The notes: generated from the sequence alone by a model not told the origin. Positions 7,836 to 14,354 are shown, counted from the stretch's first letter. The stretch: 14,512 bases of DNA from an uncultured Collinsella sp. (GCA_900545995.1 URBM01000035.1:1-14512); one strand, 5' to 3'. Program-made: numbers and translations.

Positions 7836-8657
7836 CTACAGCAGATGCTCCTCGATAAAGATCGCGATACCGTCTTCGTCGTTGCTCGCGGTTACAAAGT
7901 CCGCCGCGGCACGGGTGGCGTCGCTGCCGTTTGCCATGGCCACGCCCACGCCGGCGTCGGCCACCATGCCGGCGTCGTTGTCCGCATCGCCGAACACGCA
8001 AATGTTCTGGAGCCCCATGTCATTGAGTTCCGCGACGCGCCGCAGGCCGCGCGTCTTGGACACGCGCGGATCCATGAACTCGTAGAGCCGCTGCGTGGTT
8101 TGCAGAGCCGCCGCCTTGACAGTGTTATCGGCAAACGTCGACGCCCGCTCAATCACCCGCGGCATTACCTCGGGCGCCATGGTAAACATCACCTTGGGCT
8201 GCGGCTCGCGCAAAAACTCGGCAAAATCGACCACCTGGTAGGGCACGCCGTCGACGCGCGACAGGTGCTCGACGCACGCGTTGCTCTCGGGCACGTAGAA
8301 CACGCCGTCTCGGGGGCAGACGGGCGTTGCCGGAAGGTCCGCCATGTGCTTGCAGATGCGCGCGATGGTCTCGCCCGGCAGCGGATAGCTCAGCTCGTTG
8401 ATGTCGTGCGCGCGGTCGATGACCTCGGCGCCACCGCAGCCCACGAGCACGTCCACCAGGCCTTCGATGCCCCAGAGCTCGTACATGGCCTCGGTCGCGT
8501 GGGCGTCGCGCCCGGTGCACAGGCCAAAGAGCACGCCGCGCTCGCGCAGGGCACGAATCGCCGCCACGGTGCGCGGGGACACCGTGTGCTCGCTTGTAAG
8601 CAGCGTGCCGTCGATATCGCAGAACACGGCTTTGATGTGGCTGAATGTGGCGTCCAT
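7836..8657 (-). CDS. Cof-type HAD-superfamily hydrolase
   Basis: Predicted cytoplasmic Mg-dependent phosphatase of the HAD superfamily, Cof/IIB branch, 273 residues, within the usual 260-290 range. Seen: motif I DIDGT (14-18, nucleophile D14, acid D16); motif II LCTGR (46-50, T48); a C2-type cap between about 80 and 190; motif III lysine K201 in VSKTRG; motif IV GDADNDAG (223-230, with D224 and D228). The usual GDGxND has alanine at the third position here. ATG 8657 is chosen because it immediately precedes the conserved core and has AAAGGG just upstream; the longer frame to 8801 runs through a repeat. Known members dephosphorylate sugar phosphates, nucleotides or flavin and pyridoxal precursors; the substrate cannot be told from sequence. 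A TGGTATACCA palindrome (8712-8721) in the upstream gap could mark its promoter. Probably its own transcript. Confidence 0.9.
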   Translation of the reverse strand: MDATFSHIKAVFCDIDGTLLTSEHTVSPRTVAAIRALRERGVLFGLCTGRDAHATEAMYELWGIEGLVDVLVGCGGAEVIDRAHDINELSYPLPGETIARICKHMADLPATPVCPRDGVFYVPESNACVEHLSRVDGVPYQVVDFAEFLREPQPKVMFTMAPEVMPRVIERASTFADNTVKAAALQTTQRLYEFMDPRVSKTRGLRRVAELNDMGLQNICVFGDADNDAGMVADAGVGVAMANGSDATRAAADFVTASNDEDGIAIFIEEHLL

Positions 8658-8744
8658 GGGGCCCTTTCTGGGTAGTGTGGCGGCGTTGGCTGTAGTCGTA
8701 AGTGGCGTACATGGTATACCAAGGCGCGGGTCGTTGGGGCCCGA

Positions 8745-8777
8745 CCGCCACAAAGGTGCCTGGCCCCTTTGTGGCGG
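8745..8777. repeat. Intergenic hairpin repeat, family 1, copy 2
   Basis: A 33-bp element: 12-bp perfect stem CCGCCACAAAGG (8745-8756) and CCTTTGTGGCGG (8766-8777) around the 9-nt loop TGCCTGGCC. The loop and orientation match copy 3. It lies between the MFS stop and the HAD start. Confidence 0.85.
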
Positions 8778-8804
8778 CTTGTGGTGCTCGGGTCTCAGCA
8801 CAAT

Positions 8805-8863
8805 CCATCACAACATTCGACGTTTTTCGGCAAAATCGCGATTTTCATCGAATGTTGTGACGG
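8805..8863 (-). repeat. 59-bp palindromic repeat, family 2, copy A (inverted)
   Basis: CCATCACAACATTCGA (8805-8820) pairs with TCGAATGTTGTGACGG (8848-8863), one mismatch in 16, around a 27-nt centre. Compared with the copies at 12941 and 14182 it lies in the opposite orientation; I count 51 of 59 matching bases after reverse-complementing. It ends 4 bp before the MFS stop codon on the downstream side of that gene. Confidence 0.88.
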
Positions 8864-8867
8864 TTTC

Positions 8868-10154
8868 TTACCGTTTTGCAGCACGATCAAAATACTTGCG
8901 TCCAAACAGCAGCAGCGCCGCTGGGACCGCCGTCACGACCATGCCCGCACCAACGAGTGTCTGCTGCACGCCGAATGTTGCTGCCAGCCACGGGGCAATC
9001 GCCAGCGGGGCCACGCCGGCGAACATGTTGCCAAAGCCCATGACCGAGTTGACGCGGCCGAGCTGCTCGAGCGGTGCCGTCGTTTGCACGATGGTGTTGT
9101 GGAGCGGGTTGACGACGCCCCAGGCCACGCCCAGGGCGATCTGGCCGACAAGGGCTACGCCCACGTACGGCGTTCCCACGTAGAGCAGGCTTCCCAGGCC
9201 TACGGACATGAGTGCCACGAGCAGCGTTTTGAGGCTGACGAAGCGCGACGGCAAGCGGAGCACGAGTACAGCGCCCAGCACTGCACCCACACCGCAGGCC
9301 GACGAGAGCCAGCCCATCCATTCGACACCGACGTGCAGGACATCGCGATAGAAGAACGACTCCAGCGGATCGAAGGCGCCGTAGCCAAAGTTCGAGAGGA
9401 AGATGATGAAGAACAGCAGGGCGAGGACGCTGTTGGTAAAAACCGTCTTGATGCTGGTCGCGAAGGTTGCACGGGTGGATTTACTGAAGTCGGAGCTTTG
9501 ACTGGCAGTACTTGCCGTTGTGCTGCTATCCGCGGGAGTACTTTCGCGCGCGGCGACGCGACCTGCTTGCGGCCTAAAGCCCCAACCAGCGACGAGCGCC
9601 AGCACTGTAAAGAGCATCATGAGCACGAACACCGCGCGCGACGACGCAGCCGCCGCGACAAAGCCGCCCAGCGTGGGGCCAACGATGATACTCACGTTTG
9701 AGAGCATGGCGATGGCGGAGTTGATGTCTTTGAGCTCAACGGGGTCGTCGGTGAGATACGCCGGATAGGACGTGGCGATGGGCTGGGCGAATCCCATCAC
9801 AAAGCCCAGGAGCACCGCGCCGGCAAGGACTGTTCCGGTCGCGCTGCCAAAAACGAGGATCGCCGCGCCAGTTGCGAGAGCGCCGATGATGCTCAGCAAG
9901 AAATGGCGGCGCGGACCCCAGGCGTCGAGCGCCGCGCCACCCGCAAAGGATCCCATGATCACGAATACATTCATAAACAGGACGGCCAGCGATGTCGCCA
10001 CGACCGAGGCATCGTCTGCATAGGTGAGCGTTCCGATGACGCCGATAAAGTAGCTGGTCTGAAAACCGGTGTAGATGAGAAAGCGCATCGCCACCAGGCG
10101 CTTGGCCTGCACGGACAGCGATGATTGAGGCTTTGAGAAAAGAGAGGCGAGCAT
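8868..10154 (-). CDS. Major facilitator superfamily exporter
   Basis: Integral membrane transporter of the MFS, 428 residues, the usual size for a 12-helix member; probably a proton-driven drug or metabolite exporter. Seen: many hydrophobic helices starting at about residue 23; a motif A-like loop GAALDAWGPRRHF (73-85) between helices 2 and 3; a polar Ser/Thr-rich central loop (about 200-232) dividing the N and C halves; helices resuming at about 241; a short basic tail DRAAKR. The start ATG 10154 has AAGGAG 5 nt upstream; an ATG further up (10172) lacks such a site and would begin inside the leader stem. The gene appears to stand alone, preceded by a structured leader and followed by repeats. 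The substrate is unknown. Confidence 0.88.
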   Translation of the reverse strand: MLASLFSKPQSSLSVQAKRLVAMRFLIYTGFQTSYFIGVIGTLTYADDASVVATSLAVLFMNVFVIMGSFAGGAALDAWGPRRHFLLSIIGALATGAAILVFGSATGTVLAGAVLLGFVMGFAQPIATSYPAYLTDDPVELKDINSAIAMLSNVSIIVGPTLGGFVAAAASSRAVFVLMMLFTVLALVAGWGFRPQAGRVAARESTPADSSTTASTASQSSDFSKSTRATFATSIKTVFTNSVLALLFFIIFLSNFGYGAFDPLESFFYRDVLHVGVEWMGWLSSACGVGAVLGAVLVLRLPSRFVSLKTLLVALMSVGLGSLLYVGTPYVGVALVGQIALGVAWGVVNPLHNTIVQTTAPLEQLGRVNSVMGFGNMFAGVAPLAIAPWLAATFGVQQTLVGAGMVVTAVPAALLLFGRKYFDRAAKR

Positions 10155-10165
10155 GGAGACTCCTT

Positions 10166-10231
10166 GTTTCATACGAATGCGGACGGCGAGCATTCGCCAC
10201 CGTCTGCCAAATCAATCTATCCGCATGAAAC
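10166..10231 (-). promoter_or_regulatory. Structured 5-prime leader of the MFS gene
   Basis: GTTTCAT (10166-10172) and ATGAAAC (10225-10231) enclose further nested arms: GCGGA/TCCGC (10179-10183, 10220-10224) and the GGCGA/TCGCC hairpin near 10186-10198. In the mRNA the closing ATGAAAC strand ends 1 nt before the AAGGAG ribosome binding site. Folding could therefore control ribosome access, as in an attenuator, riboswitch or RNA thermometer. I do not recognise a known riboswitch class. Confidence 0.35.
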
Positions 10232-10284
10232 ATTAAGTACGCATCAAGCCCCCTTCTCTCCGTTTTTCGCCCGTCATGAACTAC

Positions 10285-10321
10285 TTGGTAGATTGTAAGG
10301 CATGTCCCACACATCTACCAA
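10285..10321 (-). promoter_or_regulatory. Candidate MFS promoter overlapped by an inverted repeat
   Basis: On the minus strand TTGGTA (10321-10316) and TACAAT (10297-10292) lie 18 bp apart. The same segment is bounded by a perfect 9-bp inverted repeat, TTGGTAGAT (10285-10293) and ATCTACCAA (10313-10321), that covers both hexamers. A dimeric repressor bound there would shut the exporter off until induced, a common arrangement for efflux pumps. No regulator gene is in the window. Confidence 0.4.
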
Positions 10322-10328
10322 AGCAAAA

Positions 10329-10361
10329 CCACCACAAAGGTGCCTGGCCCCTTTGTGGCGG
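10329..10361. repeat. Intergenic hairpin repeat, family 1, copy 3
   Basis: A 33-bp element with CCACCACAAAGG (10329-10340) and CCTTTGTGGCGG (10350-10361) around the loop TGCCTGGCC. It differs from copy 2 only at the third base. It lies 83 bp beyond the moaC-mobB stop and just upstream of the MFS promoter candidate. Confidence 0.85.
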
Positions 10362-10380
10362 AAGTGACGTTTGCCCAGAT

Positions 10381-10445
10381 AAAACCTGCCAAAATAAACC
10401 TGTCCCTTTTTGGCATAATAAACCTGTCCCTTTTTGGCAGGTTTT
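10381..10445. repeat. Two tandem 23-bp repeats nested in an inverted repeat
   Basis: Identical 23-bp units at 10393-10415 and 10417-10439 share the core AAACCTGTCCCTTTTTGGCA and are separated by one base. They are enclosed by AAAACCTGCCAAAA (10381-10394) and its complement near 10431-10445. An alternative hairpin forms from AAACCTG (10420-10426) and CAGGTTT (10438-10444). The moaC-mobB stop codon (10444-10446) overlaps the edge of the structure, so it also serves as that gene's 3-prime untranslated region. Confidence 0.85.
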
Positions 10446-11748
10446 AGGCCAGATGATCTTGGATCAGGTCACAGATGGCTCGGGCGTCGTTGATGTTGAT
10501 GGCTCGGGTCGCGAAGCCGGCGTCGAAGGCCTGACGCGCCAGGGCCTCGTTGCAGGCAAGGGCCAGCGTGTGACCGTCGACCAGGTCGAGCGAGCTCTTG
10601 CCGCGCAGACGGTCGACACCGGAGCGCGCGACCACGATGTTGTCGAAGCCCTCGGTCTTGTAGCCCTCGATGATCACCACGTCGACATCGTTGTAGCGCG
10701 ACAGCAGCTCACGCGCGGGCATCTCGTCCTCCTCGCGCGTGTCGGCGTACTCCGCCCAGCGCGTGGCGCAGATGAGGCCCACGTGCTTGGATCCGGCCTG
10801 GTGATGGCGCCAGGTATCCTTAGCGGGCACATCGATATCAAAGCCATGATGCCCATGATGCTTGAGCGAACCCACGCGCAGGCCGCGGCGGGTGAGCTCG
10901 GCAATAACCTTCTCGACGAGCGTGGTCTTGCCCGAGTTTTGGTAGCCGATAAACGCGATCGCGGGGACGGCCGGTGTCGGAGCTGCGGGTGCGACGGCGA
11001 CGGGTGCGCTTGTGGGTGCGGCACCGTCAGCGGCCACGGCCTCAACAGCAGCGGCCTGACGCTCGGCACGATCCCACACGCCCGAGCGACCGCCCTCCTT
11101 GTGCAGCAGGCGCACGTCGACGATCTCCATGCCGCGATCGACCGCCTTGCACATGTCGTAGATCGTAAGGCACGCGGCACTCGCGCCGGTCAGAGCCTCC
11201 ATCTCAATGCCGGTCTTGCCCGTCACGCCGGCCGTAACCAGCACGTGAAAGCCAACCTGTCCGTCCGCGCGCGCCGGTGCCCAGCCCTCGGGCACGTCCT
11301 CGACAGGCGTCCCCGCCGGAGCGATGGGCGCAATGTCGCACTTGCTCTTGCTAATGAGCAGTGGATGGCACATGGGGATAATGTCGCTTGTGCGTTTGAT
11401 GGCCATGATGCCCGCCACGCGCGCGCAGGCAAGCACGTCGCCCTTTTTGGCACGGTCCTGCAGCACCATGGCCTGCGTCTCGGGATGCATGAGGATGGTG
11501 CCCTCGGCGATGGCGATGCGATGGGTCTCGGCCTTGTCGGACACGTCAACCATGCGCACCTCGCCTTTGGCGTCCACGTGCGTCAGCTCGTCGCGACGAG
11601 CGTCACGGGCGGGCTCGGTGGCAGCGCTGGCAGTCGACTGCGCGGACGCGTCGGCGCTGCCAGCATTCGCCGCAGCCGTGGCTTTATGGGCAGACATCGC
11701 GGCCCTGCGAGCGGCCTTGGTGGCATCGGCGTACCTGCTCTTGGCCAT
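10444..11748 (-). CDS. moaC-mobB: MoaC-MobB fusion, molybdenum cofactor biosynthesis
   Basis: Bifunctional Moco protein, 434 residues. N-terminal MoaC (about 54-228) is cyclic pyranopterin monophosphate synthase, rearranging the 3',8-cyclo-GTP made by MoaA into cPMP: seen are LTHVD (55-59), MCHPL (126-130, H128), TGIEMEAL (179-186) and DMCKAVD (198-204, D198 and K201 matching the catalytic pair of known MoaC). After an Ala/Pro-rich linker (about 230-262) comes MobB, a GTP-binding accessory protein for attaching guanine nucleotide to molybdopterin: Walker A GYQNSGKTT (268-276) and VVIIEGYK (357-364). The first 53 residues are an Ala/Lys-rich low-complexity extension absent from ordinary MoaC. 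ATG 11748 has GGAGGA 7 nt upstream, inside the end of moaA, with only 4 bp between the genes: translational coupling. The fusion is uninterrupted in this sequence. Confidence 0.92.
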   Translation of the reverse strand: MAKSRYADATKAARRAAMSAHKATAAANAGSADASAQSTASAATEPARDARRDELTHVDAKGEVRMVDVSDKAETHRIAIAEGTILMHPETQAMVLQDRAKKGDVLACARVAGIMAIKRTSDIIPMCHPLLISKSKCDIAPIAPAGTPVEDVPEGWAPARADGQVGFHVLVTAGVTGKTGIEMEALTGASAACLTIYDMCKAVDRGMEIVDVRLLHKEGGRSGVWDRAERQAAAVEAVAADGAAPTSAPVAVAPAAPTPAVPAIAFIGYQNSGKTTLVEKVIAELTRRGLRVGSLKHHGHHGFDIDVPAKDTWRHHQAGSKHVGLICATRWAEYADTREEDEMPARELLSRYNDVDVVIIEGYKTEGFDNIVVARSGVDRLRGKSSLDLVDGHTLALACNEALARQAFDAGFATRAININDARAICDLIQDHLA

Positions 11749-11752
11749 ATGA

Positions 11753-12808
11753 TCATCCTCCGATTTGGGACATAAATCGTTGCGTGCCCTCAATTATCGC
11801 GTGTTCCTGCGGTTTGTGGGCCACGGCATCGCGCCAAATCGAAAGTACCTGCATATCATCACCACGGCGCAGGGCGTCGCGCACCGAATACTCGGCATCG
11901 CTGAACAGGCACGGACGCACGTTGCCATCGGCCGTCAGGCGCAGACGGTTGCAGTTCGCGCAAAAATGGTTGGACATGGCGCTGATGAAACCGACCGTTC
12001 CCGCCGCGCCCGGAAAGTGCCAGTAGCGCGCAGGGCCCGCGCCGGCAGGGGCGTCGTTGATGTCGAGCGGCTCGAGCTCGCCCAGTCCCGTCGCGGCGGC
12101 CCCGTCATTGATGCGCGCCCGCAGCTCGTCGCTCGGCACGGTATCGCTCGCGTCCCACAGTTCGGGATTGAGCGCGGGCGCATGCGGGTCCACAGCGCAA
12201 TGCGAGCTCGTGTGCTCGTCGCCGATGGGCATATATTCGATAAAGCGCAGGTGGATGGGGCGGTCAAGCGTGAGCCGCGCAAGGGCCGCCACATCCTGGT
12301 TGAGCCGACGCACCACAACGCAGTTGACCTTAACGGGCTCAAAGCCCCAAGCCAGTGCCGCGTCGATGCCAGCCATGGTCTGCTCGAGCCGACCCAAGCG
12401 CGTGATCTTTCCAAAGAGCGTAGGGTCGAGCGTGTCGAGCGAGATGTTGACGCGGTTAAGACCGGCGTCTTTGAGCTGCGGCGCCAGCTTGGGCAGCAGG
12501 GCGCCATTGGTGGTGAGCGAAATGTCCTCGATCTGCGGAATCGCGCGGATATCGCGGATGAGCGGAATAATACGGCGGCTGACCAGCGGCTCGCCGCCCG
12601 TCAGGCGCACGCGGCGAATGCCCTCCCCCGCTACCAAGCGCACAAAGCGGGCAATTTCCTCGGCGCTGAGTAGCTCGTCGTGTGCGCGGGGCGCCACGCC
12701 ATCGGCCGGCATGCAGTAAATGCAGCGGAAATTGCACTTGTCGGTAACGGCAATGCGCAGGTAGTTGATATCGCGACCAAAGCCGTCATGTTGCACGTGC
12801 CCGTCCAC
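11753..12808 (-). CDS. moaA: GTP 3',8-cyclase MoaA
   Basis: Radical SAM enzyme, 351 residues, that converts GTP to 3',8-cyclo-7,8-dihydro-GTP, the first step of molybdenum cofactor synthesis. Seen: the radical SAM cluster motif CNFRCIYC (C25, C29, C32); LTGGEPL (69-75) for SAM binding; SLTTNG (97-102) and RVNISLDTL (119-127); a second 4Fe-4S site CANCNRLRL-x-C (C283, C286, C300) typical of MoaA; and the conserved C-terminal Gly-Gly (350-351). The start is GTG 12808, which has GGGGAGG just upstream and begins right before the conserved core; the frame is open to 12937 but that extension is unlike MoaA. The length fits the family (about 330-360). First gene of a two-gene unit with moaC-mobB. 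A TATTAT -10-like box at 12848-12853 is a weak promoter candidate. Confidence 0.95.
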   Translation of the reverse strand: MDGHVQHDGFGRDINYLRIAVTDKCNFRCIYCMPADGVAPRAHDELLSAEEIARFVRLVAGEGIRRVRLTGGEPLVSRRIIPLIRDIRAIPQIEDISLTTNGALLPKLAPQLKDAGLNRVNISLDTLDPTLFGKITRLGRLEQTMAGIDAALAWGFEPVKVNCVVVRRLNQDVAALARLTLDRPIHLRFIEYMPIGDEHTSSHCAVDPHAPALNPELWDASDTVPSDELRARINDGAAATGLGELEPLDINDAPAGAGPARYWHFPGAAGTVGFISAMSNHFCANCNRLRLTADGNVRPCLFSDAEYSVRDALRRGDDMQVLSIWRDAVAHKPQEHAIIEGTQRFMSQIGG

Positions 12809-12847
12809 GCAGCCTCCCCTCACGCGGCGTTTTATTCTTCGGAAAAC

Positions 12848-12853
12848 ATAATA
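12848..12853 (-). promoter_or_regulatory. Weak -10 candidate for the moa operon
   Basis: On the minus strand TATTAT lies 39 bp before the GTG start of moaA in a short AT-rich patch within GC-rich sequence. No good -35 hexamer is found 16-18 bp upstream, so an activator or another sigma factor may be needed. Supported only by position and composition. Confidence 0.25.
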
Positions 12854-12940
12854 CCCCACGAGAGAATCATGCCGACACCCGTACGACAGGACAGGTCGCT
12901 TCGAGCAAAACGGACTTTCCAAGCCCATCCTCAACACAGA

Positions 12941-12999
12941 CCATCACAACATTCGATGCTTTTCCCGATTTTGGCAAAAAACGTCGAATGTTGTGATGG
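12941..12999 (+). repeat. 59-bp palindromic repeat, family 2, copy B
   Basis: CCATCACAACATTCGA (12941-12956) and TCGAATGTTGTGATGG (12984-12999) form a perfect 16-bp stem around a 27-nt centre rich in A and T runs. It is identical over all 59 bases, and in the same orientation, to copy C at 14182-14240. It lies between moaA and the frameshifted nuclease-like gene. Confidence 0.93.
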
Positions 13000-13040
13000 T
13001 TTGCCTGCCCACGGCACCCCGTAGAAGGACCAAAGCGCCC

Positions 13041-14077
13041 CTAAAGGCCGCCGTCCCAGTGTCGAATCACGAATTCTCGCAGGTCGTTTTGACGTTTCTG
13101 GAACGCTTCGCTTCGGTCGCACTTAAGGCCCATAGCGAGCGCGATGGCGTTCATCGCCCGGTGCAATTGCAGCTGGTGGGCAAACTGAGTCCCGGTGAGG
13201 ACGATCATCCTAAAGCCCAGCGCGCTCAGCACGGTCATACGCTCCGCATCCGACGCGCTGCGCTGTTTATCAAGATGGTCCGAGCCGTTGTATTCAATCC
13301 CTGTACCGCTTGCAGGCGCATATACATCGATCTCGAAATACCCGGCCTTTGCGAGATACTTGAACTCGTTGGGAACATTGACCCGATGGTTGAGCTCGAT
13401 CTTGGCGTATCCCAGCCCGCCCTGGGAACGTTTTGCTACGACCATGATTGCGGTGGCCGTCTCCATGGGCGACCGCGCACCATCGTGCACGCGCTTGAGC
13501 GCGGCGGCCGCGCGTATAGCCCCCTGACGAGATCGGTTCTCATTGCAATAAGCAATCAAGTCGGCAACGGTATACCTCTGCCCCATCTCGATATAATCGC
13601 CTGTCGACAGATGGTTCAAATGGTAACGGGCGCAGATTTCGTAGCCATATTCCAGCCGCTCGGGCTCACTCATCCACGAACCCGCCTGGACAAAGCACAT
13701 GGCCTCATCAACCACTAGAAGGCCCTCTGCCACCTCGATAAGATGGCCTGGAGGTACCGGCGCTCCAAACACGTGGCACCTAAATCCAGCCGGCGTCGAA
13801 CGCTCAAAATCGAAGTTGACGAGCGTGTCGATATGATCGAGCTCTTCTCGTGGAATACCGAGCGAAACCAGATAGTCGGTAACGATCCCAACTGCCGTTG
13901 AAGCCCTCAGCCCCTTGGCATCGAGCCCCAATTTGGGCAGGCTCGCGGTCGGCTCCGCCTCGTTAGCAAGCGAGTCCTCATCGTATAGGCTGCTTGCTCG
14001 CGAGAGCGGTCGGACGGGCGCGCCACGTTGTGGTACAGCCAGGCAGTCTTATGGGACAGGACGATCGGCAGGTCCAT
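13041..14077 (-). pseudogene. Frameshifted AbiEi/DUF559-like nuclease-fold protein
   Basis: The gene begins at ATG 14077, with GGAGG 4 nt upstream, and reads MDLPIVLSHKTAWLYH; VLSH-x-TA is typical of the N-terminal part of AbiEi/DUF559-like proteins. After codon 31 (TAT, 13987-13985) that frame turns into rare-codon Arg-rich sequence and stops near 13910. The adjoining frame from about 13982 is ordinary coding sequence (DEDSLANEAEPTA) and runs to TAG at 13041. One base appears to be missing near 13980-13990. The downstream part (TTG 13931 is its first usable start, 296 residues) ends in a PD-(D/E)XK-like segment: EIDVYAP, IEYNG, HLDKQ, SDAERMTVLSALGF, as in DUF559 and Vsr-like nucleases. Real inactivation and sequencing error cannot be separated here. 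Full length would be about 345 residues. Whether it is a type IV antitoxin, a nuclease or neither is uncertain. Confidence 0.7.
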
Positions 14078-14157
14078 GAGCCCTCCAATGGAGTCGGATA
14101 ACCAACCTTATTCCCCTGCCCACGGGTCCGCACACCTTCGTGCGCAAGAAAGCGATT

Positions 14158-14173
14158 CCACTCGATCGAGTGG
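14158..14173. promoter_or_regulatory. Perfect 16-bp palindrome upstream of the nuclease-like gene
   Basis: CCACTCGATCGAGTGG is self-complementary over 16 bp. It lies about 80 bp upstream of the ATG at 14077, where an operator for that minus-strand gene could be. No promoter hexamers are clear beside it. Confidence 0.3.
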
Positions 14174-14181
14174 CAGAAAAA

Positions 14182-14240
14182 CCATCACAACATTCGATGC
14201 TTTTCCCGATTTTGGCAAAAAACGTCGAATGTTGTGATGG
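14182..14240 (+). repeat. 59-bp palindromic repeat, family 2, copy C
   Basis: Identical in all 59 bases and in orientation to copy B (12941-12999): a 16-bp perfect stem, CCATCACAACATTCGA and its complement, around a 27-nt centre. Together with copy B it brackets the frameshifted nuclease-like gene. Confidence 0.93.
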
Positions 14241-14277
14241 TTTGAGGCGAGGTGAGGGGCACGGAGGGGTCAAAACA

Positions 14278-14301
14278 TCGCGCTCGGAGCGTGACTTTTT
14301 T
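14278..14301 (+). terminator. Possible plus-strand terminator
   Basis: TCGCGC (14278-14283) pairs with GCGTGA (14289-14294), including one G-U pair, around TCGGA. T6 follows at 14296-14301. An outer GTCA (14269-14272) can pair with TGAC (14292-14295) instead. No plus-strand gene lies upstream in the window, so it may be part of another intergenic repeat. Confidence 0.3.
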
Positions 14302-14323
14302 CGCCCCGTCGTCAACACAAACC

Positions 14324-14354
14324 TTGACTCTACAATCGTTGTAGGGTTTTCACT
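14324..14354 (+). promoter_or_regulatory. MerR-type promoter and operator for the MATE gene
   Basis: TTGACT (14324-14329) is a good -35. It is followed by CTACAATCGTTGTAG (14330-14344), a 6-bp dyad with 3-bp centre and GGGT after it, giving the ACTCTAC...GTAGGGT pattern common in MerR/TipA-family operators. A spacer of 19 bp leads to TTCACT (14349-14354), a poor -10. A long spacer filled by a dyad is the hallmark of MerR-activated promoters, where the regulator untwists DNA on binding an inducer. The regulator gene is not in the window. Confidence 0.6.

Larger units (their letters stand above)
10155..10443. other. Intergenic region between moaC-mobB and the MFS gene
   Basis: No gene is seen. 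From right to left it holds the tandem repeats after the moaC-mobB stop (10381-10445), a family 1 hairpin (10329-10361), an MFS promoter candidate overlapped by a 9-bp inverted repeat (10285-10321), and the structured leader (10166-10231). Confidence 0.6.

Noticed and set aside
10381..10445. Possible CRISPR array (direct repeats)
   Set aside because: Only two units separated by one base, no spacers and no cas genes.
10276..11775. A 499-codon plus-strand open frame across moaC-mobB
   Set aside because: Antisense shadow of a clearly identified gene; the product shows His/Arg-rich low-complexity sequence and no domain.
13931..13940. Slippery-looking heptamer C CCA AAT in the frameshifted gene, suggesting programmed -1 frameshifting
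   Set aside because: It is in the right phase and direction, but the upstream frame already loses coding character 40-50 bases earlier, while the downstream frame is good from about 13982. A simple one-base loss near 13985 explains the data better.
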